Assembly (NCBI GenBank): GCA_963732765.1
Contig: CAVTAS010000010.1
Location: 62,001-126,000 of the forward strand
DNA: 64,000 bases
Reading direction: 5' to 3'
Origin: JANYHF01 sp963732765
GTDB taxonomy: Bacteria; Pseudomonadota; Alphaproteobacteria; Rhizobiales; Hyphomicrobiaceae
The notes under the pieces are model-generated. The model was not told the DNA's origin and did no database searches. It saw only the letters and a program-made list of their open reading frames with translations. Below, piece by piece: positions 35,983 through 45,282 of this stretch (positions are counted from its first letter, which is position 1; each line of letters opens with the position of its first letter). The translations under genes and the position numbers were made by a program.

Positions 35983-36984
35983 TCAGCGCTGCCAACTGCC
36001 GATGCGCCCAACCACGCGGTGCGTCAGGGCCGCTATGATCACCAGGGGTGCGGCGACGAAGATGATGGCGGCGCCCAGATGAGACCACTCGTCGCCTTCG
36101 CTCAGAATTTTCGCCTCGCGAACCGAGACCATGTCGACCGTCCATGGCGGCAGCGTCATGGCGTGCCCAAAGGCAAGGCTGGCAGCCAGCAGATACTCGT
36201 TCCAACACAAGACGAAGATCAGCAACCCAACCCCCGCGACGCTCCGCGCCTGCATCGGCAACACGACCGTTAAGAGAATATCCGCATGCGTTGCGCCTTC
36301 GAGAATTGCGGCGTCCTCCTGTTCGGATGGGCGGGGACCTAACACCGGCAGCAGCAACCAGATGGCGGCCGGCAGGTTAGCCGCGGTATAGGTGACAATC
36401 AGGGCCAGGCGGGTATCGAGAAGGTCCGTGGCCCGGGCCATCAGGTAGAGCGGCCCCAGGATCGCGATCGGAGGAATGACCCGGCTGGCCAGGATCGCAA
36501 ACACGACGCCATCGTTGCGCAATCCCGGTCCGCGGCGTGGCAGTTTCGTCGCCAGCATAAGGGCAACGCCGCTCGCTGCGGCAAGACAGGCGCGCGTCCA
36601 AGCATCCGTTGCCAGCAATACGCAGCCAAACAAGCCTGCTGCAAACAGAATGCAGACCGCGACAGCCCAGCTGATCGTGACGCGGAAGCGCGACAAGCCA
36701 TAGGCCGCCATCGAGCCCAACGCGAGTGTCAGAACGGTGGACGTTACGGCGACGACTGATGAATTGATCAGACGCGGCAGCAGCGTATCGGTGGCGTCGG
36801 TGAAGATGAACACCCAGGCGTCAAGCTGCGGCGTGAAATCGATGAACGGCAGGTAGTGCGGACTTGTAACAATGGCCATTTCGTCTTTGAGCGACGTTAC
36901 CGCCGCCCAGTAGAGTGGAAACACGCAGACCAAGCTCCAGAACACCAGTGCAGCGTAGGTCAGGACTTTGCCGGCATGCGCCAA
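35983..36984 (-). CDS. Sugar ABC transporter permease (MalG-like, with internal membrane insertion)
   Basis: A 333-residue permease. SEQEDAAILEGATHADILLTVVLP resembles the EAA loop. Between helices 2 and 3 there are about 45 extra residues forming two hydrophobic segments (AVCILFAAGLFGCVLLATD, CLAAASGVALMLAT) not present in standard MalG proteins. The start is TTG at 36984, supported by AGGAGG six bases upstream and no nearby ATG. It is the last gene of the five-gene minus-strand importer. Confidence 0.85.
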   Translation of the reverse strand: MAHAGKVLTYAALVFWSLVCVFPLYWAAVTSLKDEMAIVTSPHYLPFIDFTPQLDAWVFIFTDATDTLLPRLINSSVVAVTSTVLTLALGSMAAYGLSRFRVTISWAVAVCILFAAGLFGCVLLATDAWTRACLAAASGVALMLATKLPRRGPGLRNDGVVFAILASRVIPPIAILGPLYLMARATDLLDTRLALIVTYTAANLPAAIWLLLPVLGPRPSEQEDAAILEGATHADILLTVVLPMQARSVAGVGLLIFVLCWNEYLLAASLAFGHAMTLPPWTVDMVSVREAKILSEGDEWSHLGAAIIFVAAPLVIIAALTHRVVGRIGSWQR

Positions 36985-36992
36985 ACAGCCTC

Positions 36993-38075
36993 CTATGCCA
37001 GTCGAGCGCCGTTGGTGGCGTCGAACACGAACAGCCGCTCTTTGGCAACGGCAACGCCGACGGCCTGGCCGGGAGCTGCCGTGAAGTTCTTGGCCGATTT
37101 CACCGCAAGAAAATCGTCGCCCAGTTTCACGGTCACCAGTGTGTGGTCGCCGATCAGCTCGGTAGTGTAGATGACGCCGTTGAGCGTGTTTGCCGTGGGC
37201 GCGGCGAGTGAGCAGTCCTCGGGTCGGGCGCCAAGTACTGCGGCGTTGAGGCTGTTGTGAATTGGCGCCGGTATCGCCGAGCCGCCGCTGGCGCGGAAGC
37301 TGCCGTTGTCGAGCGCGCCCTTGACGATGTTCATGGGCGGCGAGCCGATGAACTGGGCGACGAACAGGTTGGCCGGGTTGTTATAGATCTGCTCGGGCGT
37401 GTCGAGCTGCTGCAGCACACCCTTTTCCAAAATAGCGATGCGGTGCGCCAGCGTCATGGCCTCGATCTGGTCGTGGGTGACGTAGATCGTCGTGGTGCCG
37501 AGCGACTGCTGCATGTGTTTCAGTTCTGCGCGCATATGGCCGCGCAGCTTGGCGTCGAAGTTCGAGAGCGGCTCGTCCATCAGGAACACCGAGGGGCGGC
37601 GGATGATGGCGCGGGCGAGCGCCACACGCTGGCGCTGGCCGCCAGAGAGTTCGCGCGGGTAGCGACCGAGCAGTTGGTCCAGCTGAACCTGTGCGGCGGC
37701 GTCCTTGATGGCCGCCTCCATCTCGAGCTTGGGCACCTTTCGCACCTTCAGCGGGAAGCCGATGTTTTCGGCCACCGTTTTGTGCGGGTAGAGCGCATAG
37801 GATTGGAACACCATCGAGATGTCACGGTACTTCGGCAGCACGTCGGTGACGTCGCGCTCGCCGATCCGTACGCGTCCGGCCGTCGCGGTTTCTAACCCTG
37901 AGAGGATGCGCAGCGCCGTGGTCTTGCCCGATCCCGAGGCGCCCAGCAGCACCAGGAATTCGCCGGGCTGCACCTGCAGGTTCAGCTCCTCCAGCACGCG
38001 CACGCTGCCGAAGGATTTTTGCACCTTGTCGAAGGAGACCGGAACACCGGGTTTCATCATCGTGCCATCAGCCAT
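36993..38075 (-). CDS. ugpC: MalK/UgpC-type ABC transporter ATP-binding protein
   Basis: A 360-residue ATPase: Walker A GASGSGKTTALRIL, Q-loop VFQSYALYPHKT, signature LSGGQRQRVALAR, Walker B VFLMDEPLSNFDAKLR, and a C-terminal regulatory domain (LGARPEDCSLA). ATG 38075 starts the family region (the frame opens further at 38204, in the preceding gene). It lies 14 bases after one permease and 8 before another. ugpC is a family label; the substrate is unknown. Confidence 0.9.
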   Translation of the reverse strand: MADGTMMKPGVPVSFDKVQKSFGSVRVLEELNLQVQPGEFLVLLGASGSGKTTALRILSGLETATAGRVRIGERDVTDVLPKYRDISMVFQSYALYPHKTVAENIGFPLKVRKVPKLEMEAAIKDAAAQVQLDQLLGRYPRELSGGQRQRVALARAIIRRPSVFLMDEPLSNFDAKLRGHMRAELKHMQQSLGTTTIYVTHDQIEAMTLAHRIAILEKGVLQQLDTPEQIYNNPANLFVAQFIGSPPMNIVKGALDNGSFRASGGSAIPAPIHNSLNAAVLGARPEDCSLAAPTANTLNGVIYTTELIGDHTLVTVKLGDDFLAVKSAKNFTAAPGQAVGVAVAKERLFVFDATNGARLA

Positions 38076-38089
38076 GGTCGCTTCCCACC

Positions 38090-39274
38090 CTATCCCTTGA
38101 CTGCGCCGAGCAGCACGCCCTTGGCGATGAACCGTTGCAGCACGATGGCCATGATGATGACCGGAATGATCATGATGACGATGATGGCCGACATTTCCCA
38201 CCACAGCGTGCCGCGCTCGCCGGCGTTCTTGGCCTGGATCATGATTGGCATGGTCTGCGCCTTGGCGGTCGAGAGAAAGACCGCAAACAGGTACTCATTC
38301 CAGTTCAAGATCAGTGTCAGAAGGGTCGTCGCGGCCAGCCCGGGCCGGGTCAGCGGCAACACGATGTCCCAGAAAATGCCAAAGCGGGTCGCGCCATCGA
38401 GCTGCGCCGATTCCTCCAACTCGATTGGCAGGCTACGGAAGAAATCGTACATCAGCCAGACCACGATCGGCAGGTTGGCGACCGCGTAGACGATGATCAG
38501 CGCCAGATGCGTGTCGACCAGCCCGACGGCCTGGAACATCATGTAGATCGGGATGACCACCACGATTGGCGGCAGGATACGCTGCGAAATGATCCAGAAC
38601 AGGATGTCGTTGTTGCCGAGTTTGCTCTTGAAGAAACGCCCGAATGCCCGTGCCAGTAAAAAGAACAGGGCCAGCGCTACCGCAGCCGACAGCGCCCAAT
38701 GCACACCGGCATAGGTGGACGCCAGGATCGACGCCAGCGCCAACACCACGAACATGACGATATTGCCGAACTTGGGCGCGTAGCTCACCCGGGCCAAAGC
38801 ATAGGCGGCCATGCTGCCGACGATCATGCACAGCGCGGTGGAGAAAATACTGACGACCAGGGAGTTCTCGTAGGCCAGCAGCACCTTGCAAATGGCCGGC
38901 TGCATCGGATCGATTTTGACAACCGGCAAAAGCAGGAAGGCGAAGGTATTGTAGACATAGAGCCCGAGCTGCCGGACCACCGCATAGGGATCGCAGTTGG
39001 GATCCATCATGAACTGCGCGCGCCAGCCGTCGAGCGTCGGCACGAAATCGTAGAACGGGATGTAGTAGGGACCTTCGTTGACGATCTTGGCGTCCTTGAA
39101 CGAAGTGATGATCACCCAATAGATAGGGAACAGGACGAAGGCGGACCACATCAGCAGGATAGCATAGGCGACCAGGTTGCCGGCGAGCGACATCTTGCCG
39201 GGCGATGGCGGTTCGAACAGCCGCTCCATCAGGCTGCGGTCGGACGTCTCGAACTTGTAGCTCGCTTGGCTCAT
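38090..39274 (-). CDS. Sugar ABC transporter permease (MalG-like, with internal membrane insertion)
   Basis: A 394-residue permease, about 110 longer than MalG. IELEESAQLDGATRFGIFWDIVLPLTRPG near 290 is the EAA loop. The extra length includes two hydrophobic segments inserted in the core (IVMFVVLALASILASTYAGV, ALSAAVALALFFLLARAF). ATG 39274 overlaps the stop of the preceding permease by four bases; it matches MSQASYKFE as start. Confidence 0.88.
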   Translation of the reverse strand: MSQASYKFETSDRSLMERLFEPPSPGKMSLAGNLVAYAILLMWSAFVLFPIYWVIITSFKDAKIVNEGPYYIPFYDFVPTLDGWRAQFMMDPNCDPYAVVRQLGLYVYNTFAFLLLPVVKIDPMQPAICKVLLAYENSLVVSIFSTALCMIVGSMAAYALARVSYAPKFGNIVMFVVLALASILASTYAGVHWALSAAVALALFFLLARAFGRFFKSKLGNNDILFWIISQRILPPIVVVIPIYMMFQAVGLVDTHLALIIVYAVANLPIVVWLMYDFFRSLPIELEESAQLDGATRFGIFWDIVLPLTRPGLAATTLLTLILNWNEYLFAVFLSTAKAQTMPIMIQAKNAGERGTLWWEMSAIIVIMIIPVIIMAIVLQRFIAKGVLLGAVKG

Positions 39275-40428
39275 GTTTGGGCTTTGCGCAATTGTTTGAG
39301 CACAACGAAGTTGAAGAATGACGAACACACCACGACCGTGAGGATCAGCAGCATGTAGGCCACAGCGGCGGAATCGCCCATATTGTTGGCGCGCCAGAGG
39401 AAGACAGAATGCAGCGTCATCAATTCTGTCGCGATACCCGGACCGCCGCCAAGCATGATGTTCGGCAGGTCGACGATCTTGAAGGCTTCGATCATGCGGA
39501 TCAGGATCACGGTCGCGGCCACCGGCACAACCTGCGGCCAGGTTATGTCCTTGAAGATCTGCACGCTGGACGCACCATCCACTTGCGCCGCCTCGACCTG
39601 GTCCTTGGAGACGTTTTCAAGCGCCGCCAGCATGACGATGAAGATGAACGGGATCCACTGCCAGCTGTCGCCCAGGATGACGAACCAGCGCGCGGCCCAG
39701 GCATCCGATGACCAGGCCCAGCCGCCAAGTCCGATGAACTCCCAGAACGGCTTGAAGGGTCCCTTGGTGACGTCGAGGATCATCTTCCAGGCATAGCCGA
39801 TGCCCAGCGGCGTGATCATCAGGGGGATGAAGAAGATGACGCGGAAGAAGCTCTTTCCCCAGATGGGCTGTGAGCACAGGAAAGCCAGCGCCGTGCCGAT
39901 GACGAACTGGATGCTGCAGCCGGCAATGACGTAGAACAGTGTGTTGAGCAGCGTGCCCCATTGATTGCCCGAAAGCAACGTGGCGGCGAACAGCAGTCCA
40001 AGGGCGCTTACCGCCAAAGCCGTAATCAGGCGCCCGATGATTGCGATTGCGCTGGATTTGCCTACAGCGCGAAAGAACCACCACAGCACGGCCGCAATCA
40101 GAACGGCCGCGAAGATGTAACCGGCAATGCTGAGACTGTTGAGCCGGCCTAGAAAATGCGCCTGTTCGTTGCCGCTGAACTGGGTCGTGAAATTGTCAAA
40201 CCAGACATTGCGGAACACCAAGCCGTTCGGCGAGAACTTGACCCGGCTCAACGCGAAGACGATCGAGTAAAACGTCGGGAAAATTGCAAATACAAGAATC
40301 AGCGTCACCGCTGGGGCGATGAAAAAAGTGCGCGAGTGCCGGTCGAACCATTCGCCCCAGCTCTCGCGGTGCATAGCACCAGCCGAGGAGATCCCCGGCT
40401 GGCTTGTCGTTTCTGCTGCAATAGCCAT
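39271..40428 (-). CDS. Sugar ABC transporter permease (MalF-like, with internal membrane insertion)
   Basis: A 385-residue permease. DQVEAAQVDGASSVQIFKDITWPQVVP near 290 is the EAA loop. Residues about 110-170 form two extra hydrophobic stretches (GYIFAAVLIAAVLWWFFRAV, ITALAVSALGLLFAATLL). The upstream neighbour is the binding-protein gene, 7 bases away, so all five genes form one operon. Confidence 0.9.
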   Translation of the reverse strand: MAIAAETTSQPGISSAGAMHRESWGEWFDRHSRTFFIAPAVTLILVFAIFPTFYSIVFALSRVKFSPNGLVFRNVWFDNFTTQFSGNEQAHFLGRLNSLSIAGYIFAAVLIAAVLWWFFRAVGKSSAIAIIGRLITALAVSALGLLFAATLLSGNQWGTLLNTLFYVIAGCSIQFVIGTALAFLCSQPIWGKSFFRVIFFIPLMITPLGIGYAWKMILDVTKGPFKPFWEFIGLGGWAWSSDAWAARWFVILGDSWQWIPFIFIVMLAALENVSKDQVEAAQVDGASSVQIFKDITWPQVVPVAATVILIRMIEAFKIVDLPNIMLGGGPGIATELMTLHSVFLWRANNMGDSAAVAYMLLILTVVVCSSFFNFVVLKQLRKAQT

Positions 40429-40434
40429 TGCGAG

Positions 40435-41920
40435 CTACTTGCCTGTTCCGAGAGCGAGACCCTGCGAAACGATCTGCTTGTCGCGGCCGAAGTCTTCGGT
40501 GATCTTCTCCCAGCCGGCCTCAATGTTCTTCAAGGCTTCATCGACCGTGATTTCGCCAGCGAGATAGCGGGCCAATTCGGTATCAAGCACAACGCCCGAA
40601 TACTGCTGAGCGCCAGGCAGCTTGAAGTCTGAAGCCATGTTCGCATTGCTCAAGGCGCCGTTGATGGCGTTCATGTAGCTCTCGGCCGCTCCCTTGTCGA
40701 AGCCAGCCTTCTCCCACAGCTCGGTGCTCTTGAGCTGCGAAATGCGGTAGGGGTTGTAGCCCGTCCAGCCGATCGTGACGTCCACGTTCGATTGGGCTGC
40801 CTGGTTCATATAGGACAGGAAGTCGTAGGCCGCCTGCTTCTTCTTCGGGTCGGCGATCTTGGCGTTCACCGCGCCAGCCCAGCCGCCGAAGGCAGCGAAG
40901 GGAGCGTAGTTCAGGCCATCAACCGCGTAAGGAGCATTCTCCTTGGTCACGGGCACGAGCTTGCCGGTCGCGCGGTCCAGCACCTGGTTGGTGCCAAGGC
41001 CGGGAACTGCATAAAGCAGGTTCTTGACGGCGGTGGCGTCCTTTTCAAGCGTCAGCGGCGGCGGATCGCCCCACTCGATCAGCAGTGCGCAGCGGCCGGC
41101 CTTGAACAGGCCGCGGGTATCGCCGATGTCCATGTTGAGTTCTTCAGCAGGGCCGTACTTGCCGGTTTCCTTGTAGATCTCGAAGGCCTTCTTCCAGGCT
41201 TCGTTGTTTATGATCGGCTTCATGGTCTTGCCGTCGAAGTGGAAGCCCTGGGCGGTGCCCTGGGTCTGCACGAAGGCGGCAGCGACGGTCTGGATAGCGA
41301 AGTAAGACTGGGCGTTGCGCTTCTTGAAGATGCACGAGCCGTAGTCCGGCGCGCCGTCGCCGTTGAAGTCCTGCCCATGCAGGGTCTTGGCGATGCTCAG
41401 GTAGTCGTCCCAGGTCTTGGGCGGAGCCAGTTTGGCCTTCTCCAGCAGATCCTTGCGATAATAGATCATTTGGAAGTCGCCATCGACCATGAGCATCATG
41501 GTCTTGCCGCCAATCTTCTGCCCGAACTCGCGGAAGTAGGGCGCGATGTCCTGCGGCGTCGAGCTTGGTATCCTTGGCGACGTAGGGGTCGAGGTCTTCA
41601 AGCAGACCCGCTGCTGCGAATTCCACACCCCAGCCGGCTGCGAACACGCCGACGTCGATCGAGTTGGTGCCCGTCGTCCAGTCATTCTGCAACTTCGGGA
41701 AGATCTCGGCGAACGGCACTTCGTTGACGACGATCTTGGCGCCGGTGGCAGCTTCGAATTCCTTGCCGCGCTCGGCTAGTCGGCCGGCGATGACCGGACC
41801 CGGACGTGTCAGGATGCTGATGGTGATGCCATCATACTGACCGGCCGAGGCGCCTTGCGCGAGGCCGCAGAGCGCGGCTCCCGACATCAGCGCGCCGAGG
41901 AACAGATTCTTAAACGACAT
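40435..41920 (-). pseudogene. Sugar ABC transporter substrate-binding protein, frameshifted
   Basis: A Sec-type binding protein of about 494 residues (signal LGALMSGAALCGLAQGASA-G). The N-terminal 120 or so residues (VFAAGWGVEFAAAGLLEDLD, PYVAKDTKLD) are in one frame; the rest (DIAPYFREFGQKIGG, MIYYRKDLL) in another. A one-base extra C near 41557 breaks it; removing it gives KLDPQDIAPYFREFG. The reading on both sides is intact and family-like, so this is either a recent mutation or a sequencing error. ATG 41920 has GGAGGAAA upstream. It heads the five-gene importer. Confidence 0.85.
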
Positions 41921-42362
41921 GCAGATTTCCTCCCATGTGAAGAGGCGACCTCGGTTTTTGTGGGTCACCCTGCGCGAGGGATAGTATCCAAGCTTGCGGG
42001 TAATTCAATCGGTGAAACGCGCTCCTGGAACTTGCTGCACCGCACAAGATCTGCCGCACTGCAGCATCGATTCATCCATCAGGTTGTTCACCACAAGCGG
42101 CAGCTCGCAGTACTCAAGTTTGGGAGGGGTAAGTTCAAGCCCCCGCTGCCAACATTGGCTAACGGAAGGGATGGAATTGCTGCCATTTTTGTGGCGACGG
42201 ATAGGGGCTCGCTGTAGCGTCCCCCGCCGGCTCTGCCGATCGAGCCCGAGCCCGCCTGCCTCCTGGAGACGACGCCTGAGGCCATCGACGCCTTCAATAG
42301 ATATCTGTGTGCGGATAAATAAGTTCGGAGCCTGGCCGGCATCCACAAAGGGACCAAGCCAC
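41921..42362. other. Divergent intergenic region
   Basis: About 440 bases between the binding-protein gene (minus) and the UPF0303 gene (plus). It must hold promoters for both. Open frames here are short and match no family. No operator or small RNA is obvious. Confidence 0.5.
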
Positions 42363-42854
42363 ATGCCCAAAACCTCTCTGATGGAAGCATTGCTGCGTCA
42401 GGAACAGCAGCTGGTGTTACCGTCGTTCGACGAAACGGCCGCCCACGAGATTGGTTCGGCCATTCGCGCCGAGGCGGTGGCCCGCAAGGCCGCGGTCGTG
42501 ATCGACATCCGGACGCCGTCGCGCCGGTTGTACTATGCCGCCTTGCCCGGTTCATCGGCGGACAACGAGGATTGGGCGCGGCGTAAGTCCAATGTGGTTT
42601 TGCGCTGCCATATGTCTTCGCTCCGGATGGGCTTGCAGCTAGAGGAGAAAGGCCGCCCGCAGTGGCCCGACATGGCCATGGACCACAAGGACTACGCTGT
42701 TCACGGCGGAAGCTTTCCTGTGCAGGTCAAGGGCGTTGGTGTCGTCGCCGCCATCTCGGTCTCAGGACTGCCGTCCCGCGAGGATCATGAAATGATCACG
42801 AGCGTGCTGGCCAAGCGATTGGGCCTGATGGGAGTGGAGTTGCCAGCCGCCTGA
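42363..42854 (+). CDS. UPF0303 / heme-degrading-domain family protein
   Basis: A 163-residue cytosolic protein of the GlcG/HbpS-like fold. LVLPSFDETAAHEIGSAIRAEA, KAAVVIDIRTPSRRLYYAALPG and YAVHGGSFPVQVKGVGVVAAISVSGLPSREDHEM are the family landmarks (the HGG loop is conserved). The biochemical role of UPF0303 is unproven; related GlcG-like proteins bind heme or cobalamin. ATG 42363 follows AAAGGGACC. It stands alone on the plus strand. Confidence 0.85.
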   Translation: MPKTSLMEALLRQEQQLVLPSFDETAAHEIGSAIRAEAVARKAAVVIDIRTPSRRLYYAALPGSSADNEDWARRKSNVVLRCHMSSLRMGLQLEEKGRPQWPDMAMDHKDYAVHGGSFPVQVKGVGVVAAISVSGLPSREDHEMITSVLAKRLGLMGVELPAA

Positions 42855-42945
42855 GCCGGGGCTGATTGGCGCGGGCAGTGTCCAGCGCAGAGCCTTGCCA
42901 GGCCTAGTCTTTTCGACTATAGATCAGAGCGTTACTGGAGCGGCG

Positions 42946-43326
42946 ATGCGGGTTTTTGCGCTGAAGGCTTTTCGTCGGTTCCAACGCAAGGAACGGATCG
43001 GCGACGACGAGTTGCGCGGAGCATTGCGGCTGGCTGAACAGGGTTTGATCGACGCTGACCTTGGCGGCGGGCTCATCGAGCAGCGCATAGCAAGACCCGG
43101 GAAAGGCCGTAGCGGCGGTTATCGCAGTGTGATCGCCATGCGTGCCGGAGATCGAGCCGTTTTCCTGTTCTGCTATGCAAAGAGTGACAAGGATGCGCTC
43201 GACAATGCCGAACTCCGTCAATGGCAAGCCGTCGGGCAAGGCTTGCTGAGACTTGATAACCGAGCGCTGGATTCTGCCCTAGCCGATGGCAATCTGATGG
43301 AGATCGAGTATCATGACGAAGAGTGA
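42946..43326 (+). CDS. RelE/HigB-family toxin
   Basis: A 126-residue basic protein: MRVFALKAFRRFQRKERI, GLIEQRIARPGKGRSGGYRSVIAMRAGDRAVFLFCYAKSD. This is the RelE-type pattern (PF06296-like), where the toxin cleaves mRNA on the ribosome. ATG 42946 is the natural start. The stop overlaps the antitoxin gene by 14 bases, and the toxin-first order is that of higBA. Confidence 0.85.
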   Translation: MRVFALKAFRRFQRKERIGDDELRGALRLAEQGLIDADLGGGLIEQRIARPGKGRSGGYRSVIAMRAGDRAVFLFCYAKSDKDALDNAELRQWQAVGQGLLRLDNRALDSALADGNLMEIEYHDEE

Positions 43327-43654
43327 CAATCCGACCAAGACGCGGATGCGCGGCGAAGTCGTCGAAGCCACTCGGATGCTGAACAAGCACGGCGTCGTAT
43401 CCGATAGTGACCTGCACAAGACGACGATGCGGATGCTGGGGCCGGACGCTCTGCCCGGCGCCGCTGAGCTAGCGGGCCGTGACATACTCTCGATCCGCGA
43501 AGGCGCGCAGATGAGCCAGGCCGTGTTTGCGCGGCTGCTGGACGTTTCCCCGGGTACCCTCAGCAAATGGGAGCGCGACGAACTGAAACCGCGTGGACCC
43601 GCGCGGCGCCTGTTGCAGGTCATCCGCGACAAAGGCGTCGACGTTATCATGTAG
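43313..43654 (+). CDS. HigA/XRE-family antitoxin
   Basis: A 113-residue protein with a helix-turn-helix near 68-100 (MSQAVFARLLDVSPGTLSKWERDEL), followed by a short helix. It should bind and neutralise the upstream toxin and repress the operon. The overlap with the toxin gene implies translational coupling. The N-terminal half, TKTRMRGEVVEATRML, probably contacts the toxin. Confidence 0.85.
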   Translation: MTKSDNPTKTRMRGEVVEATRMLNKHGVVSDSDLHKTTMRMLGPDALPGAAELAGRDILSIREGAQMSQAVFARLLDVSPGTLSKWERDELKPRGPARRLLQVIRDKGVDVIM

Positions 43655-43671
43655 CCAAGACGAGCTTAGCC

Positions 43672-43938
43672 ATGTGCCGCAATATCAAAACCCTCTCCAA
43701 CTTCGATCCGCCTGCCACCGACGATGAAATTCGGGCGTCGGCGCTGCAATTCGTCCGCAAGCTGAGCGGATGTAATCATCCATCCCGCGTCAACGAGGAA
43801 GCGTTCGACCGCGCCGTCGCCAAGGTGACGCTGGCTGCGCGCGAACTGTTGCTCAATCTGGTGACGACGTCACCGCCGCGCGATCGCGCCGTGGAGGCGG
43901 CCAAAGCGCGGGCGAAATCGGCACAGCGGTTCGGCTAG
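43672..43938 (+). CDS. DUF2277 family protein
   Basis: An 88-residue small helical protein: MCRNIKTLSNFDPPATDDEI, ASALQFVRKLSGCNHPSRVNEEAFDRAV. MCRNI...LxxxxPPxT is the hallmark of DUF2277, of unknown function, common in actinobacteria and alphaproteobacteria. It is 17 bases downstream of the antitoxin and converges on the beta-propeller gene with a 2-base gap. Confidence 0.85.
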   Translation: MCRNIKTLSNFDPPATDDEIRASALQFVRKLSGCNHPSRVNEEAFDRAVAKVTLAARELLLNLVTTSPPRDRAVEAAKARAKSAQRFG

Positions 43939-43940
43939 CG

Positions 43941-45242
43941 CTACCGCATGTTCCCGGTATGGCCAAGCGAGTACCGACCCGGCTGAGGCCAGACGCTGAG
44001 TCCATGCGGCTCGAAGCCGACCGGGATTTTCGTCACCGCGCCGTTTGCGGTATCGATGGCATAGACCTCGCTATCGAAGCGGCCCGCGAACCACAGCGTC
44101 TTGCCGTCGGCGCTGACGCCGCCCATGTCCGGGCTGCCGCCGCCGGGAATTGGCCATTTCGCGACAATCGAGCGGGTGGCGAAATCGATCACTGTGACGC
44201 TGCCCTCGCCATCCTTGAAGCCCGTCGGCATGGCGTGCGAGCCGCGGTTGGAGACGAACAGGCGCTTGGCGTCGCGACTGACGGCAAAACCGTGGGCACC
44301 TGGGCCGGTCGGTATAAAACCGATTTCGGCGAGCGTTTCGCCGTCGATCAAATAGACGCCATCCGACACCATGTCGGCGACATAAAACACTTTGCCATCG
44401 GGAGAGACGCGCACATCCTGCGGCATGCCGTGGGACATCCCACCGATCTTGATGCGCTGTCCGCCGCGGCGTGATTTGGGTTTACCGCTCCGCCCGTGCG
44501 AAACGCTGGCCGTATCGATGGTATGCGTCATATTGTGCGCCATGCCCGGCGGCTTGGCGCGCGAGCCCTGATCGGACAACCGCAGAGTGCCGACAACTTT
44601 GCGGCTCACCAGGTCGACCTTGGTGACGGCTCCGATGAACTCGCAGGAGAAAACGGCGTAGCGCCCGTCGATCGAGAAGTCGGCGTGATTGATGCCGGAG
44701 CATTCCGGCGTCGGGATGCTGTAAAGCGGCTGCATCGTCTGTGGATCGCGGAACTCGAGAAGGCGATGCGCCTCGCGCACGACGATCGCGGCCTTGCCGT
44801 CGGGCGTGAAATACATGTTGTACGGATCGTGTATCGGTATTTTCTTGCCCGGTTTGCCTGTCAGCGGATTGATCGGCGTCAGCGAAGGCTCGCCCCCGCC
44901 ATCGGCATTGTTAGTGACCCAAAGGGTTCTCAGGTCCCAGGATGGAACGATGTGTTGGGGACGCAGGCCGACCTTGAACGTATCGACCACTTTCATGGTT
45001 GCGGGATCGATGACGCTGACGCTGTTGTTGCCATGCTCGGGAACATAGACGCGGGCGAGCGCACCTTGCGTCGCGGGGCTCAGCTTGCCGGCAGCGGTCT
45101 CGGAGTAGAGGTTTTTGGCATCGGTGACGGGCGGCATGCCGGGCAGGGCAACAGCAATCGTGGGCTCGTCTGCCAGGGCGCTTGCAGGCGCCAACAAGAC
45201 GCCGAGCGTCAGCATCAGTCCTAGAGTTCCACGCGCCAGCAT
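43941..45242 (-). CDS. Secreted YVTN-type beta-propeller protein
   Basis: A 433-residue periplasmic protein: signal peptide (LARGTLGLMLTLGVLLAPASALA-D) and seven or so blades with YVTN-like strands (RVYVPEHGNNSVSVIDPATMKVV, FYVADMVSDGVYLIDGETL, RLFVSNRGSH). Such proteins often bind cofactors or ligands or act as accessory proteins. The ligand is unknown. ATG 45242 is chosen over TTG 45260 because it lies behind AGGGGGACGGGA and begins the signal peptide. It is downstream of the creatininase on the same strand. Confidence 0.82.
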   Translation of the reverse strand: MLARGTLGLMLTLGVLLAPASALADEPTIAVALPGMPPVTDAKNLYSETAAGKLSPATQGALARVYVPEHGNNSVSVIDPATMKVVDTFKVGLRPQHIVPSWDLRTLWVTNNADGGGEPSLTPINPLTGKPGKKIPIHDPYNMYFTPDGKAAIVVREAHRLLEFRDPQTMQPLYSIPTPECSGINHADFSIDGRYAVFSCEFIGAVTKVDLVSRKVVGTLRLSDQGSRAKPPGMAHNMTHTIDTASVSHGRSGKPKSRRGGQRIKIGGMSHGMPQDVRVSPDGKVFYVADMVSDGVYLIDGETLAEIGFIPTGPGAHGFAVSRDAKRLFVSNRGSHAMPTGFKDGEGSVTVIDFATRSIVAKWPIPGGGSPDMGGVSADGKTLWFAGRFDSEVYAIDTANGAVTKIPVGFEPHGLSVWPQPGRYSLGHTGNMR

Positions 45243-45282
45243 TCCCGTCCCCCTGTCCAAAACGAATCGTGTTGTCAGTCTA

